Assembly (NCBI RefSeq): GCF_019703515.2
Contig: NC_059346.1
Span: forward strand, 55,378,001-55,442,000
Source: Myxocyprinus asiaticus
Taxonomy: Eukaryota; Chordata; Actinopteri; Cypriniformes; Catostomidae
Direction of reading: 5' to 3'
DNA length: 64,000 nt
This document shows, in pieces, positions 23,736 to 35,634 of this stretch (position 1 is the stretch's first letter; each line of letters begins with the position of its first letter). A program made the position numbers and the translations under genes. Below the pieces are notes generated by a model. The model did not search any database, was not told the DNA's origin, and saw nothing but the letters and a program-made list of their open reading frames with translations.

Positions 23736-23944
23736 CTCATAATTCATGCCATGGGCATAGAGCGGCACCTCCACACTGAGGTAGTGCTCATGGGGATCCA
23801 GAGAGAATCCCCCCATCTCCACCAACTCCCATTCAAGCCTCATTCCTCCTACATACAAACTCCACTCAGAGGAGTCTATATTACCATGGTAAGCCAATGC
23901 ACGCACACCCTGCACTGTACAGTCCCCTTCTAACTTTGGTAGGA
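23736..23944 (-). pseudogene. ZPAX-like exon I
   Basis: The exon follows TCTCTCAG and ends at GTAGAG, open over 69 codons. It reads LPKLEGDCTVQGVRALAYHG, EWSLYVGGMRLEWELVEMGG and HYLSVEVPLYAHGMNYE. This is the block just before the ZP module in ZPAX-like proteins and the best-preserved exon of the gene. Confidence 0.7.
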
Positions 23945-25662
23945 CTGAGAGAGACGGGGTAGAGAGAGGATATATAAGACATACATGGGAGGACGGGAGA
24001 AATTTGCTATCTACATAGAACATGTTTACATGCAAGATCTTACACGATTATGCTTAATAAGCTGACAACGTGTGTGGTCATGTAAATGCACTAAATGGTT
24101 TTCCTTTATCGAATTAAAGGTCATAAATGGATCAAGCCAAAAAAAATAAAAAAATCAACACAGGTCAACTTTTGCCCATAGTAAATCGATTTTTTGTTGT
24201 TAACCACATATTGGTGAGCATGTTAACACACTAATAGTTATATAGGCAACATCCCAGGCCCCGTTTACACCTGGTATTAAGATGCGTCTCGGGTGATCCG
24301 ATCATAAGTGGTCAGACAAGACACAATCGCTCAAATGTGTCTCCCGTGACCACTTGTGTTGGCACTTTAAGGTGAGGATGACTGATTGAATACATCACTC
24401 ATCATGTCAGTAATTCATTATTTTATGATAAAACAAAAGATAATAATAATAATAATAAGACAAAGCATTAAAAAAGGCACAGTTTCTCCAAGATACACTT
24501 GGAATTTAATCGAAGCACAAGCGTGACATTTCGAACAGAATTCTTCACCCTCAAGTTCTGTTCATACTGGGCTAACACGTACTGTTCAAGGTCAGAATTG
24601 ACTGGAACAGACTTTGTGACACCTTTTTTCCCCAAAACACACATATATATATATTTTTTTTTTACACATTGAGTGTCACACCTCTTAACTAACTTCTTGC
24701 AAAGTTAAAAAAAATTGCATTTCGGTGGACTTATTTCAGTGGATTTAGACCTCAATGAGTTCAAATTACACCACTCGATTTTTTTAATATAAAATAAGCA
24801 CATTTTTGTTACCTTCACTTCACTAAAGAGCAAACTTGAATATTTATGAAAATTCTGCTATGTCATGAATTAGGGGCATCTGCTGCCATCTGCTGGGAAA
24901 AAAACATGACAATAGGAATGACAAGTATCGCCCAGCCGTGGTAAGACAGTGACACAGCCACAATACAGAACAAACACACACTTACAGAGGTACATGTCTG
25001 AACCCGTCTGTCAACTACATGTCTGAGAAAAAAAAAACATTGTATCTTTTTGTTATAAAAACTGTTCCCATGCAAAACAATTAGAACAGCTAGAATCTGA
25101 CAAATAACAGTGTTTTATAATGTGTGGTGTATATATAGTGTGTGTGTATCCTAATGCATTGTGAAAAATATTTAGAAATTGTAAACAGCGACCAGGCAAC
25201 AATTAGGAGAACATTGAGGCCTCCTATAGGACATTAAGAGTTATCACTCTTCTCTGTTTCATTTGACTGAAAACTGTTTGCAAGAATAGTGTTGTGTATG
25301 AGAATGCTGCAAATGACCCAAGACCATCTCAGGAGGTGCTCGAATTTTAGTTTGATTATTTCCATGGAGCAGTTTTCGCTTAACATGCATTGTGATTACA
25401 TTGTGTTTAACTTTCTATAGGTAATGGTTTATTTATTGTTTTTAAATATTATCATTACCTTTACATTTATAATTTACTTTAGTTCTTAATTTTTAGGCTA
25501 TTAGTAATTTCTCACCTGTTGTCATAGACGAATACTTGCATGATGGCAAATGGGGCCATTGGAGACGGTAAATATTTGGATTTGGGAAGTAAAATCACTT
25601 TGTAATTTTAATTGATTTTTTTTGTTTTGTTTAAAGAGCAATTTGAATTTAGAAATATCTTA

Positions 25663-26157
25663 AAGGGATAGTTCAGCCAAAAATAAAAATTCAGTCATTG
25701 TTTACTCACTCCTGTGTTGTTATAACCCCATATGACTGTTTTTTCTTCTCCCCAATTTGGCATGCCCAGTTCCCAATGCGCTCTAAGTCCTCGTGGTGGC
25801 GTAGTCACTCGCCTCAATCTGGGTGGTGGAAGACGAATATCAGTTGCCTCCGGGTCTGAGACCGTCGATCCGTGCATCTTATCACGTGGCTTGTTGAGCG
25901 CGTTACCACGGAGACCTAGCACGCGCGGAGGCTCATGCTATTCTCTGCGGCATCCACGCACAACTCACCAAGCGCCCCACCGAGAGCGAGAACCACATTA
26001 TAGTGACCATGAGGAGGTTACCCCAACGTGACTCTACCCACCCTAGCAACCGGGCCAATTGGTTGCTTAGGAGACCTGGCTGGAGTCACGAGAAAAAGAA
26101 AGACAGTCATATGGGGTTATAACAACACAGGGATTTTTGGGTGAACTATCCCTTTAA
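25663..26157. repeat. Foldback MITE split by GC-rich insert
   Basis: The left arm AAAGGGATAGTTCAGCC ... GTTATAACCCCATATGACTG and right arm CAGTCATATGGGGTTATAAC ... GGGTGAACTATCCCTTT are inverted repeats. Between them, 25745-26095 is unusually GC-rich. Confidence 0.7.
25745..26095. repeat. GC-rich dispersed repeat inside MITE
   Basis: The sequence has CGTGGTGGCGTAGTCACTCG, TGAGACCGTCGATCCG and CTAGCAACCGGGCCAATTGG. Base composition differs sharply from its AT-rich surroundings. It looks like an independent dispersed repeat, perhaps a SINE, captured between the arms of the MITE. No convincing RNA polymerase III boxes were assigned, so its class is open. The open frames here are not protein-like. 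Confidence 0.5.
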
Positions 26158-26339
26158 GTTTTTCGTGTTTCAAGAAATGTATTTAATTTTAAAAGCAAAA
26201 TCAAACAAATATCTAAATGACCCTCGGCAGGGGGGTTGACAATATAATCGGATATCACAATATTTTTAAGGCGATTATCAATAAAATATTTTTTACATAT
26301 CGCCCAGCCCTATGTCTCACCCATTAATTTCTGTCTGTC

Positions 26340-26355
26340 TTTGTGTGTGTGTGTT

Positions 26356-26392
<37 letters not shown>
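26340..26392. repeat. (GT)n microsatellite
   Basis: Interrupted GT/TTTGT repeat. A second GT tract lies at 39532-39566 and a CT tract at 51610-51646. Confidence 0.85.
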
Positions 26393-26395
<3 letters not shown>

Positions 26396-26725
26396 GGTAG
26401 GTATAGGTGTGGGTGTGTTCTGCACTGTGGCAGTGTTATAGTCTCACCCATTCATTTCAACGTTCATTCAAATTTTACCTCAAACAGTACAAACGTTCCT
26501 TTTTTCTTTTTTAGAAAGGATCTTTTGTGTATTAAGAAGGTAAAAAGAGTAAAAAAAAAAGTAAAAATTTTATACCTCTTCAATGAACGATAATGTTTTT
26601 AACAAAAAAAATTAATTCACTGGAGCACATGTATTAACTAAGCTTCAGATGTGCATGGTTCTCATCTGTCACTGCATGTTAATATCAGGCACACTGAAGA
26701 ATTTCTGTTAAGTATTGTGCATGTA

Positions 26726-27371
26726 CACTATTGTTTAAAAGTTTGGACATTTGTGTTCTTGAAAGAAATTGATGCTTCTGTTCAACAAGAATGCATTAAA
26801 TTGATCAAAAATACTGCCAAAGGTATTGAATGGAAAGGCACAGTAAAGTATAAAAATAAAAAAAAGAATAATGCCAAAAGCATTAGCAATGTTGAAATTT
26901 ATTATTAATGTTTGAAAAAGCAAACCCCCAATTTCAGCAGTCATTACCACAGTCTAATAAAAAAATACGGTCACCTGATCCTTGAGAAATCATTCTAATG
27001 TGCCAATTTGGTACTCAAGAAACAGTACGGTCTTTTTGTTAGAACAGTTGAAAACAGTGTGCAATTTAATGATGTTTGAACATCGCAATACAGTGTCCTT
27101 TTTCAGTTGCTGAAGTATTGAGTACACTTGTAAAGAAAAGGCCACATCTGACACAGGCAAATAAGAAATAAAAAAGGGTAGAACAAGCCAAATATTCTTG
27201 GATAAACAAAGTTTGAAGAATACATTTATTTAAATAGAAATAGTCATTAGTACATTATAAATGTCTTTACTTTAATTCTTCATCAATTTAAGGCATCCTC
27301 AGTGATGAAAATTCAAATTTTCTTCCAAAAACAAAAATATCATGGTGACTCCAAACTTTTGAATGGTAGTG
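26726..27371. repeat. Tc1-type MITE
   Basis: CACTATTGTTTAAAAGTTTG at the left and CAAACTTTTGAATGGTAGTG at the right. The interior TTCTTGAAAGAAATTGATGC and GGCATCCTCAGTGATGAA match the 19146-19707 copy, so the two belong to one family. Confidence 0.75.
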
Positions 27372-27909
27372 TATATGTATTCGTTTTTTCTAATTTTCCA
27401 ATTAGATTGTTATTCGCTTTTAATGCCACATATTTCTACATGTTTACACTGGCAGTTTAAAACTCTTGTTTTAGCACAGTGTTTGATTGACAGGTGAGTG
27501 GGTGGTACTTTTCTGCTGTCCAGGATGCGTTTACACCTCAAACGAGCTGTGGTCACATGCATTTTTGATTACCTTCGTATGAGGTTTCAGTGATCTGATC
27601 ACAAAACGTTTTGGACCCCATTTGAATCTGTTTTCAGCTTTGACCACTTGTGATCGGACCAGAAGCGCATCTTAATACCAGATGCGGACCCTGTTTGCAT
27701 GCATCTAGATACACACAGGATCAGTATTTCAGTTAACGCATTTATAATGGGAATAGCTTGTGAAGGCTGCATAATGTTGTTGCCTCCTGTCTGGTAAAGC
27801 CTCTTTATGGGGAGCCTACCTATGATGCTAAGAATGCTGTGTAGGTAGGCAGATCACTTAAGGTTTGGAACAGAACCATAGATGAAAAATTAAGAAGGGC
27901 TTTACCTAC

Positions 27910-28027
27910 CCACATCCTGCAGGTCAGCCTCACCAGTAGCAAGATGGTCGTAGATCACTCCATCAGGAGACACAATGAAAGAGAAGACCACTGAGAGATT
28001 GTACCGCCTCAACCTGTCTCTCAAATA
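27910..28027 (-). pseudogene. ZPAX-like exon G
   Basis: From GATGTAG to GTAGGT, the exon reads YLRDRLRRYNLSVVFSFIVS and PDGVIYDHLATGEADLQDV plus one base. The single base joins in phase to the exon at 23944, although nearly 4 kb of transposons now lies between them. Confidence 0.6.
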
Positions 28028-28079
28028 CTACATCAGCAGAGAGGGATGAAGAGCACAGAAAACATACTTCATCTCAGAA

Positions 28080-28290
28080 AACATCAAGAAAAAAGATGTG
28101 GTAAATGAGTGTATGTGGCCCATCACCTTCTGGGAGACATTGTGGATTTGAAGAGGATTTGAAGCAGTTAGGCGTACGTGTTGTTGGGGAGAGGGTCCGG
28201 AGAAAGACGGACTCCGTTCCTCTCCATTTCCTCCCAAACCACTGGCTGACCTGCTACTGTCACATTCCCCAGAGAAACATCATGCGAGAA
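28080..28290 (-). pseudogene. ZPAX-like exon H (uncertain limits)
   Basis: One frame reads VTVAGQPVVWEEMERNGVRL followed by PDPLPNNTYA, then a stop. A second frame continues LQIHNVSQKVMGHIHSFT. This resembles a repeat unit of ZPAX proteins interrupted by a frameshift. Limits are approximate and no clean splice sites were assigned. Confidence 0.4.
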
Positions 28291-28329
28291 ACAGCACAAA
28301 GATACTGAAAATCTCCCCTGTGAGGGCAC

Positions 28330-30100
28330 AGTCACTTCAAGCGGAGAAAGAGAAATAATGAGTTAACACGTGGGATAAGTGCATTCTGAAATTGGTCACA
28401 ATAGTTTGTGCATCTACTCTGGGGTCCACTCATAGTTTTAGCCTCAGAAGAAACATGCAAGGGATGATTCCAAAGATTGTCTGGTGCATATAGCAAACAA
28501 AAATGTCAAGAACATTCTCTAATTAGCTGGCTTTATGCAATTTTCAGTCAGGACAGTCTGCTAAGAAAAAGTTGAATTTACCAGGCTGCTCTAATAAGCA
28601 CTTCTGAGGAAGAACTAATCGCTGCTAAGAGTACCAGACTCTAATCCTTTATGTCAATATTAAAAACTCTAGCTACAGGAGACAAAAGCCCTATTTGGAT
28701 GGGACTAGTTCTCCCTGACAAGGTTAGGGAAAGTCGGGTTTCACAGGCATACTTTGTGATTTGAATCCCATCCGAATCAAACAAAATGATCAAAATGTTG
28801 CTGCCCCGCATTAACATCAAATAACAGAACTATTATAATTTGCACAAACTCCACACTGCATCCTCCCATTCACGGAGCAGGAACATGTCCACAAAATATG
28901 ACTGAGAGTACCATCCCTCAGTCACATAACTCTGACAAACACAAGGAGAGATACTGTTAGTAACCAAGAAGCAAAGAATGAAATCCTTTCAAAATGGTGA
29001 GAATTGTGTAATGGGTCAATTACATGATGCTCATGTTTGTCCACATCTACTAAATTATTCAAAAAGACATTACAAATGCAATTCACACAAAACAATTACT
29101 TGAATACACCTATTCTGTGATGAACATGTTTTCAGTTACTGAGATCAAAGTCAATTTGATATTTTGTCTGGGGATTTAAGTCAAAAATGGCATGTGGTCT
29201 AACCGCAAGTAAAACAGACAGTAAAAAAAATAAATGTAAAAAAATTACACAATTAAAAAGCTGAAATTCTTGAAAAATGTTGGCATGAGTTGTGCTGAAT
29301 AATCGTATATAATTTATTTTAAAAAACATAAGTAGTGAAATTTTTTTTTTTTTTAGAAATACTATTAATATTTGAAAAACATTTGTTTACCAAATCATGT
29401 GGTGTTACCAACGTGTAGGCAGAAATTGTCGTCATGTGACAAATCATAAAACAAAGAAGACATCTTTAAATCCACAAGACTGTGTGAAGTTTTAAAAACA
29501 AATTACACCGTCTAACCACGCTGGTGAGCTACACACTCAGACAGGTAGCACCCCCCCCCCCACCACCCCCAACTTAAGACCCTTTTCTATAAAGGAAGAA
29601 TGAACCAGAGCAGGGAGGTTGTGAGGAAGAGACTACAACACATCTGAACCATCCATTCAGGCCTGACCTGATGAGGAGGAAAAGAAAGAAGAGAAGGCAA
29701 GATAGAAAAAAGGAGAACTAGGGGACTCATTCGGCTATGTTCAGAATGGAATACTGCATACTGTGCACTTTATAATGTATACTGTAAATGTGCGGAATTC
29801 TGTGGAAAGGATTTAAACATGAGAGCACTACACTCTTAATGATGACTCTTATAGATTCTGTGTGGGCCTTATCTGTGTACTCCATGCATACAAAAAATGT
29901 GCACACTGCGCACTGCATACATACTGCAGAAATAGTAAGAATAGTATGCTACTCTGAATACAGCCTTCGAGTTGCACATTGGCATGTAAGATAATTTGGT
30001 TCACACATGTAGTGCATGTGACCGACAGATCCCTTTAAATTAATGAGCTACATAAGCATACAGACTTAAAAAGGAAGAAAAACAAGAATAACATACTTAT
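28330..30100. other. Non-coding stretch within ZPAX-like gene
   Basis: No exon or known element end recognised. It contains a poly-T (29341-29354) and poly-C (29550-29560) run. One missing ZPAX-like exon may be hidden here. Confidence 0.3.
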
Positions 30101-30329
30101 GGTGCAGGCCACAGACACATCCACAGTCAACAGGGTCTGTTTTATCTTGTACATGATGGTGGCACTGACCAATTCCACCCCAGCCTGCAACAGTACAGAT
30201 AAACCTAACGTCATTTTCAGAGAATTTAAGTGCCATTCTTACAGTTTCCTCGCTCATGCCACCCTCCTGATGGAGCTCTTGGATACGGAATACCACTCTC
30301 CACTCCCTCAAACCCTCATCCAGCTCATC
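30101..30329 (-). pseudogene. ZPAX-like exon F, frameshifted, broken donor
   Basis: The exon starts after TTTCTCAG with DELDEGLREWRVVFRIQELH and GGMSEETVRMALKFSENDV. The frame then shifts, and QAGVELVSATIMYKIKQTLL followed by TVDVSVACTI is read in another frame. The 3' boundary reads ACC|ATAAGTATG, a GTAAGTATG donor with its first G changed to A. The intact version would be a ZPAX-type repeat domain. Confidence 0.6.
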
Positions 30330-30907
30330 CTGAGAAAAACACAAAACATTATATGTGATAGTTAAAAGGAATGTTATGGGTTCACTACAAGTTAAGCTCA
30401 ATCAACCCCATTTGTTGCATAATGTTGATTAGCACACATACATTTGTACTCGTCTCTTGTTTTCTTTAAAAAAGCAAAAATCAGGGTTAGTGTAAGGCAC
30501 TTACAATGGAGGTAAACGTTGCCAGATTTCAGGCTGAAATATTGTTTGTTAAAGCACTTACATAAATTATTCCATAATATTCCGTATTATTTGACCTGTA
30601 AAGTTGTCTAAATAGTTATTGTTGTTGTGGGACTACAGTTCTGAATGAACTTCTAGTTATATCAATGTAACAGATAATGGATGGACAACGAGGAGGTGGG
30701 AACCGGCTGAACAGTCAACATAAACTTTAATGACATAAATTAACTTAAAAACATAAACAAACACAGACACAAGGAGATCACGTGACGCCATGCAAGAGGC
30801 AGATTTGTGAGCAACGAGCTCTGCGCACTTTGCTAAGTTTTTAATTATTTTCGTGTTATAATCTGGTGAATTTGTATACACCCAGTTACACATTTGCTCT
30901 TTGATAC

Positions 30908-31684
30908 ATGGCAAAGAAGTCAAAATCCTCAGGCTCTGGAGACATTAAAAGACACTTATGTGTTCAGGATGAAAGCCCCAACAGACCTACAGACCGGGGA
31001 CTCGATCTTGCTGACTTGGAGGATCTCGCTGTAATACGTCGATCGATTACGGCGATGGAAACAAAATTCTCTGAGTTAGCTACAAGAGTGACTTATGTTG
31101 AAAAACGAATCAATTTTCTGGAATCATTGGAGAGGGAATTAACCGCTAATCCGCCCGTGACCAAAGTTGATCTGGAACGTATTCTTGAAAAGCTTGAAGA
31201 TCTTGAGAATAGAAGCCGCAGGAATAACGTTTGAATTGTTGGAATTCCTGAGCATGAGGAGGGCAGAGATATGGTGAAATTCCTAGAGGAGCTTTTCCCG
31301 AGTCTGCTCGACATTACAGGCCACAAGCTGGAAATCGAGCGAGCTCACAGAGTCCCAGCTCACAGATCTGCTGAGGGAGACAGGCCCCGATCAATCCTGG
31401 CCAGATTTCTGAGATCATCCAATAAAGATCTTGTGTTGCACCAGGCGAGAAGCAAAGGAAAGCTTTCTTGGAAGAACCATAATGTTTTCTTGTTCCCAGA
31501 CTTTGCGAGTTCGACAAGAGAGAAACGCGATCGGTTCAAGGAATGCAAGAAACTCTTGCATTAGAAAAATATCTCATTTGCTCTGATGTTCCCGGCCAAA
31601 CTGAGAATAGAAACGAAAAACGGTCGCAAAGTATTTACATGTCCAAATCAGGCAATGTCTTTTATAGAATCAATGTCTGAGTAA
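30908..31684 (+). pseudogene. L1 ORF1 (RNA-binding protein)
   Basis: The frame begins MAKKSKSSGSGDIKRHL, then an acidic leucine-rich segment (LADLEDLAVIRRSITAMETK, ERILEKLEDLENRSRRNNV) typical of the ORF1 coiled coil. An RRM-like part (IVGIPEHEEGRDMVKFLEEL) and the C-terminal domain (IERAHRVPAHR, PRSILARFL) follow. Premature stops lie at 31232-31234 (TGA, in place of the usual Arg codon of N-V-R-I) and 31562-31564 (TAG). The protein packages L1 RNA when intact. Confidence 0.8.
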
Positions 31685-31689
31685 ACCAT

Positions 31690-32060
31690 TGGATGTTTCT
31701 CATGTGAGTGGGTCGACTCACTGTACTTACTCTTGAGGAAGCTGGGCGTCATTTTGGTTTCTTTTTTCTTTTTGCGTTGGCTCCACCTAGCGGCCGGAGC
31801 TTGTTTTGTGAATAACATTTCTCCTGCCAGTTCCCGGCCAGTTTGAGTGGACACTACGGATGACCGCATAATATCTACATGCTCACACAAAGGATGTCTT
31901 TTATGAAGTTGACGGATTATGTAAGTCATGATATATACTTTTATGCGGCCTCCGAGTGAATTGACTCGACCATCCGGGGAACCGGGATGCCGGTTTTGTT
32001 TCTTTTTGTGTTGGCTCTGCCTAGCGGCTAGAGCTTGTTCTATTGAATAACACTCCATTG
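31690..32060 (+). repeat. Internal duplication in L1 inter-ORF region
   Basis: The block TGCGTTGGCTCCACCTAGCG-GCCGGAGCTTGTT at about 31773-31805 recurs as GTGTTGGCTCTGCCTAGCGG-CTAGAGCTTGTT at about 32008-32039. Similar flanking phrases (GAGTGGGTCGACTCAC / GAGTGAATTGACTCGACC) also recur. Period about 240 bp. Confidence 0.55.
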
Positions 32061-32551
32061 GAATAGCTGTGGATTAATCTGTTCTTTCTTCATGCTTATT
32101 CCTCCTGCTGGCTGTAGTTTGTTTTGTTGAGTTTTTTTTACGGGACATTGGAATGAATACGTCATCCACTGAACTCATAACAGCCGGCTCACTGAAAACA
32201 TCTGAACGGTTTTATATCAGCTGGAATTTGTTTTGTGGAAGACCACACCTTTGAGACAGTTCTGTGAATGAATCTACACATTCTTTGTGTTCATTCTTCC
32301 TATTTGCTGGGTTTATTTTACAAAGTATTTTCTGTTATGTAATTTTGCAATCTGATGACAAGGTTGTCGTGGGGGCTCGTGGGCGCTCATGGACATTTTG
32401 AGTTTAGAGGGATTGACGCCGGTTGGCGCTTTCTTCTTTTTTCTGTTTGTTTTGTTCGGGGGGAAGTTCGTGGTTTGATTGTTTCACTAATGGGGAATGT
32501 GGTCTGTATAATTTTTTTTGACACACAATTTGTTTTTTCTACTATATCAAA

Positions 32552-33497
32552 ATGTCAAATGTTAATATGAGTGTACTATCTCTCTCCACGTGGAATGTAA
32601 ATGGGTTGGAGCACCCCAAAAAGAAGGAAGGTTATTACTTTTCTTAAACGTTAGAAATATGATATAGTGTTTCTTCAAGAAACACATCTTTCCCACAGGA
32701 AGCTGAAAAATTTGGGAAGAAATGGGGTGGGCATGTTTTTTTTAGTGCTGGCTCAAGTAAGAGCAAGGGAGTCATTATATTGATTAATAAACATCTACAA
32801 TTCAAATGTCTCAAAAAGACTAAAGATAAATTAGGAAGAGTAATTATTGTTTTAGCTGAAATTCATGGACAAATGTTGATTTTGGCTAATATTTACGCAC
32901 CTAACGCTGATGATCAGGGCTTTTTTATAGATCTTGAAGGGATGCTGCAAACCGTTGGCACCCCTCATGATATAATATTGGGAGGAGACTTTAATCTTTT
33001 GATGGACTCAGTCCTTGATCATAGTGAAGCAAAAGTGTGTAAGCCCCCTAGAGCAACACTGACGCTTCATAGGATGTGTAAAAATCTTGGTCTTACAGAT
33101 ATTTGGAGACTTTTGAACCCATCTGGTAGGGACTATACATTTTTTTCATCAGTCCATAACATTTATTCTAGAATAGATTTTTTTTTTTGATATCCAAATC
33201 CCTCATTTCATCTGTTGTTGATTGCTCAATTGGAAACATTTTAGTATCAGATCATGCCCTGGTGAGTTTAGAGGTGATGCCACATATAGAGAAAAAGAAA
33301 TCGTATAGTTGGTGCCTTAATGTATCCCTTCTGCAAAATCCTGATTTCCAACAAATGTTAAAGACTGAAATCAATATTTATATGGAGACCAACTGGTCCT
33401 CAGTATCCTCTGTGGGTGTGGCTTGGGAGGCACTTAAGGCAGTTCTTAGGGGTCGGATCATACAGTATGCCTCATTCATCAAAAAATCCAAAGCACA
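32552..33497 (+). pseudogene. L1 ORF2 endonuclease domain
   Basis: Broken frames carry the APE endonuclease landmarks LSLSTWNVNGLEHP, FLQETHLSHRKLKK (shifted frame), ILANIYAPNADDQG, IILGGDFNLLMD, LNPSGRDYTFFSSVHNIYSR and NILVSDHALVSLEV. Frameshifts near 32640 and 33185 inactivate it. Confidence 0.8.
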
Positions 33498-34950
33498 AGA
33501 AGGCCGGGCGCCTTCCAATGGCCCAGACAGGGCATTAAGTATTTGGGGATTTTATTCCCAGCAAATTTGTCTGATTTAGTTAGTGTAAATTTTGACCCTT
33601 TAATAAAAAGTTTTTCGAGCGATGTCAGCAGGTGGGCTTCATTACATTTATCGATGATTGGGAAGGTTAATGTTATTAAAATGAATTGTATTCCAAAATT
33701 TAACTACCTGCTACAATCTCTCCCTGTAGATGTCCCCCTCACTTATTTCAAGGAATTTGATAGCATAGCGAAGTCCTTCATTTGGAATGGTAAATGTCCC
33801 ATATTGCATTTTAATAAGTTACATAGGCCGATAGACAGAGGAGGGCTAGGCCTACACAAGATTTTGTTTTATTACTATGCGTTTAGTCTCAGACATTTGG
33901 CTCATTGGTCACTTCCACCTGAGAGAGCCCCTCCCTGGTTTGTTATTGAACAGGCAGTTCTTGCCCCTATTTCGCCATTACAAAGCATCTCTATCAAACT
34001 AATCAAAAAAGTTAAGTTACACCCCGTTATTTCGCATTTACACTCGGTATGGACTAAAGTGTCCAGATTGTTTAAATTGGACACTTATTTAAATGCTGCC
34101 TCGAGTGGATTGTGAGGGGGGTTGCTACACTCGGTGACCTATATGAAAGTGGTGTGTTGAGATCGTTTGAAAACTTGGTCCAACATTTTGGGATCCCCAG
34201 ACCTCAGTTTTATAGGTATTTACAACTGCGCCACCTGCTTTGTACTATTTTTGGGAGTAGCACACATCCCCCTAAGGAGGCAGATGCTTTGGGAGAGGTG
34301 ATTGCGGCTTTTGGAAAAGGTTATGAGGCATCAGTGTACTACTCCCTATTAATTCAGAGTATGGGGGACGGAGCCTTAACTTCTCTCAAGAGAGTATGGG
34401 AGAAAGATTTCAACTTGGCATTGGAGGAAGGAGTGTGGGGTAAGATTCTTAAAAACGTTAAATCTGCATCTAGTGATGCAAGGGCGCGTCTTATACAATT
34501 CAAAATTTTGCATAGATTTTATTGGACCCCCTCTAGACTGTATAGGCTTGGTCTTAAAGACACACCCACCTGCTGGAGATGCCAATCGGAGGATGGAGAC
34601 ATGGCCCATGTTTTTGGTGGTGTGTCGAGATCCAGAAATTCTGGTCGAAGGTTCAGAATTTTGTGTGACGTGGTGGGCACTCAGGTTTTGTGTTCTGGGC
34701 AATGGGGCGGTCATCGATGTGTGGGATGGCTGGACTGAACTGAACTGGGTTCTGACATGTGTGATGATCGCCAGGCAGGTTATTTTGAGGGGTTGGAGGT
34801 CAGCTGATGCGCCCCCATTTCCGTAGTGGTGCACGGAGGTGGGGAGGGTGGCAGCTTATGAGGAGGTGTCATCGGGAAGACGGGGTGGCTTGGATAAATT
34901 TGTTCAGAAATGGGGCAGGTATTTGGAGTTTTTGGAGGGCTCTCGGGTGG
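33498..34950 (+). pseudogene. L1 ORF2 C-terminal region (RT missing)
   Basis: At about 33500 the sequence jumps from the post-endonuclease linker (IQYASFIKKSKAQE) straight to the post-RT segment (KYLGILFPANLSDLV in the shifted frame, WASLHLSMIGKVNVIKMNCI, FIWNGKCPILHFNKLHRPID). No YADD-type RT core exists between them. Further on, a CWRC cysteine motif near 34570 is part of the L1 C-terminal zinc-knuckle-like region. Confidence 0.75.
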
Positions 34951-35109
34951 GGTGTGGAGAGAGTAGTTTATAGTAGTTTGTATGTATGTATGTATGTGTA
35001 TATATATGTATTTATGTTTGTATATGTATGTATGTATATTGACCACAGGGTTGTTTTTTTGGGGGGGGGGTCGGGGTCGGGGAGGGGGGGTTGTGGGGTT
35101 TAAATGTTG

Positions 35110-35187
<78 letters not shown>

Positions 35188-35339
35188 TAGATAGATATAG
35201 ATATAGATATATGTTTACATTTCATTGCAAAAAAATAAAATAAAAAAACAAACAAACACAGACACATATACAATGGGGCTGCATGCGTCTCTCTCTCCCA
35301 AACCGGCATCTCCGGCTGCCCCTTATCTCACTCTCCCGC

Positions 35340-35634
35340 TGATCAGTAGATTCGGCTCCCAGACGTGCTGTCAACCGGTCCTCAGCCGCTCCTCCGCCCT
35401 CTGGCAGATGCCAGCTCGCTCCTCCCCTGGCGGACGGCAGCGAGTCCTCCGGCCCCTGGCAGACGGAACCGCTTCTCCCCTTCTCGGCAGACGGCCATGG
35501 TTCCTCCGGCTCCCTGCAGCCGGCAGCGACCCCTCTGTCCCCTGGCAGATGGCCGTGGCCATTCCCCTGCCGGATGGCAGTGGCAAGGACACCGCAACAA
35601 TGCATCCCACCTCCATCCCGTGTTTTGGCACCAC
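35340..35634 (-). repeat. Repetitive internal region of the small LTR element
   Basis: Units around CTGCCAGGGG / CCGGAGGA with the consensus GCCGTCTGCCGAGAAGGGG recur at 25-45 bp spacing. The - strand frame reads EGSLPAAGSRRNHGRLPR and similar low-complexity peptide. A related region lies at 60840-61070. Confidence 0.6.

Larger units (their letters stand above)
24255..27693. mobile_element. 3.4-kb TIR element containing two nested MITEs
   Basis: CAGGCCCCGTTTACACCTGG followed by TATTAAGATGCG is mirrored at the right by CGCATCTTAATACCAGATGC and GGACCCTG. GATCATAAGTGG is mirrored by CCACTTGTGATC. No transposase is recognised. The interior holds the foldback MITE at 25663-26157 and the Tc1-type MITE at 26726-27371. 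It lies in the intron between ZPAX-like exons G and I. Confidence 0.55.
30772..35249 (+). mobile_element. L1-type LINE with 17-bp target duplication, RT deleted
   Basis: The 17-bp direct repeat AAACAAACACAGACACA flanks the element exactly (30755-30771 and 35250-35266). It has a 5' UTR, ORF1, an inter-ORF region with internal duplication, an endonuclease region, a deletion where RT should be, the ORF2 C-terminus, TATG/TA microsatellites and an A-rich 3' end. It inserted into an LTR of the small LTR element. Confidence 0.85.

Noticed and set aside
25695..26031. ORFs of 75-99 residues
   Set aside because: They lie in a GC-rich dispersed repeat, overlap on both strands and show no protein family features.
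29727..29994. ORFs rich in Cys/His/Tyr on both strands
   Set aside because: They arise from a TGCATAC/GTATGC-rich palindromic stretch, probably a MITE fragment.
35100..35309. ORF with poly-IY tract
   Set aside because: Read-through of the TA microsatellite at the L1 3' end.
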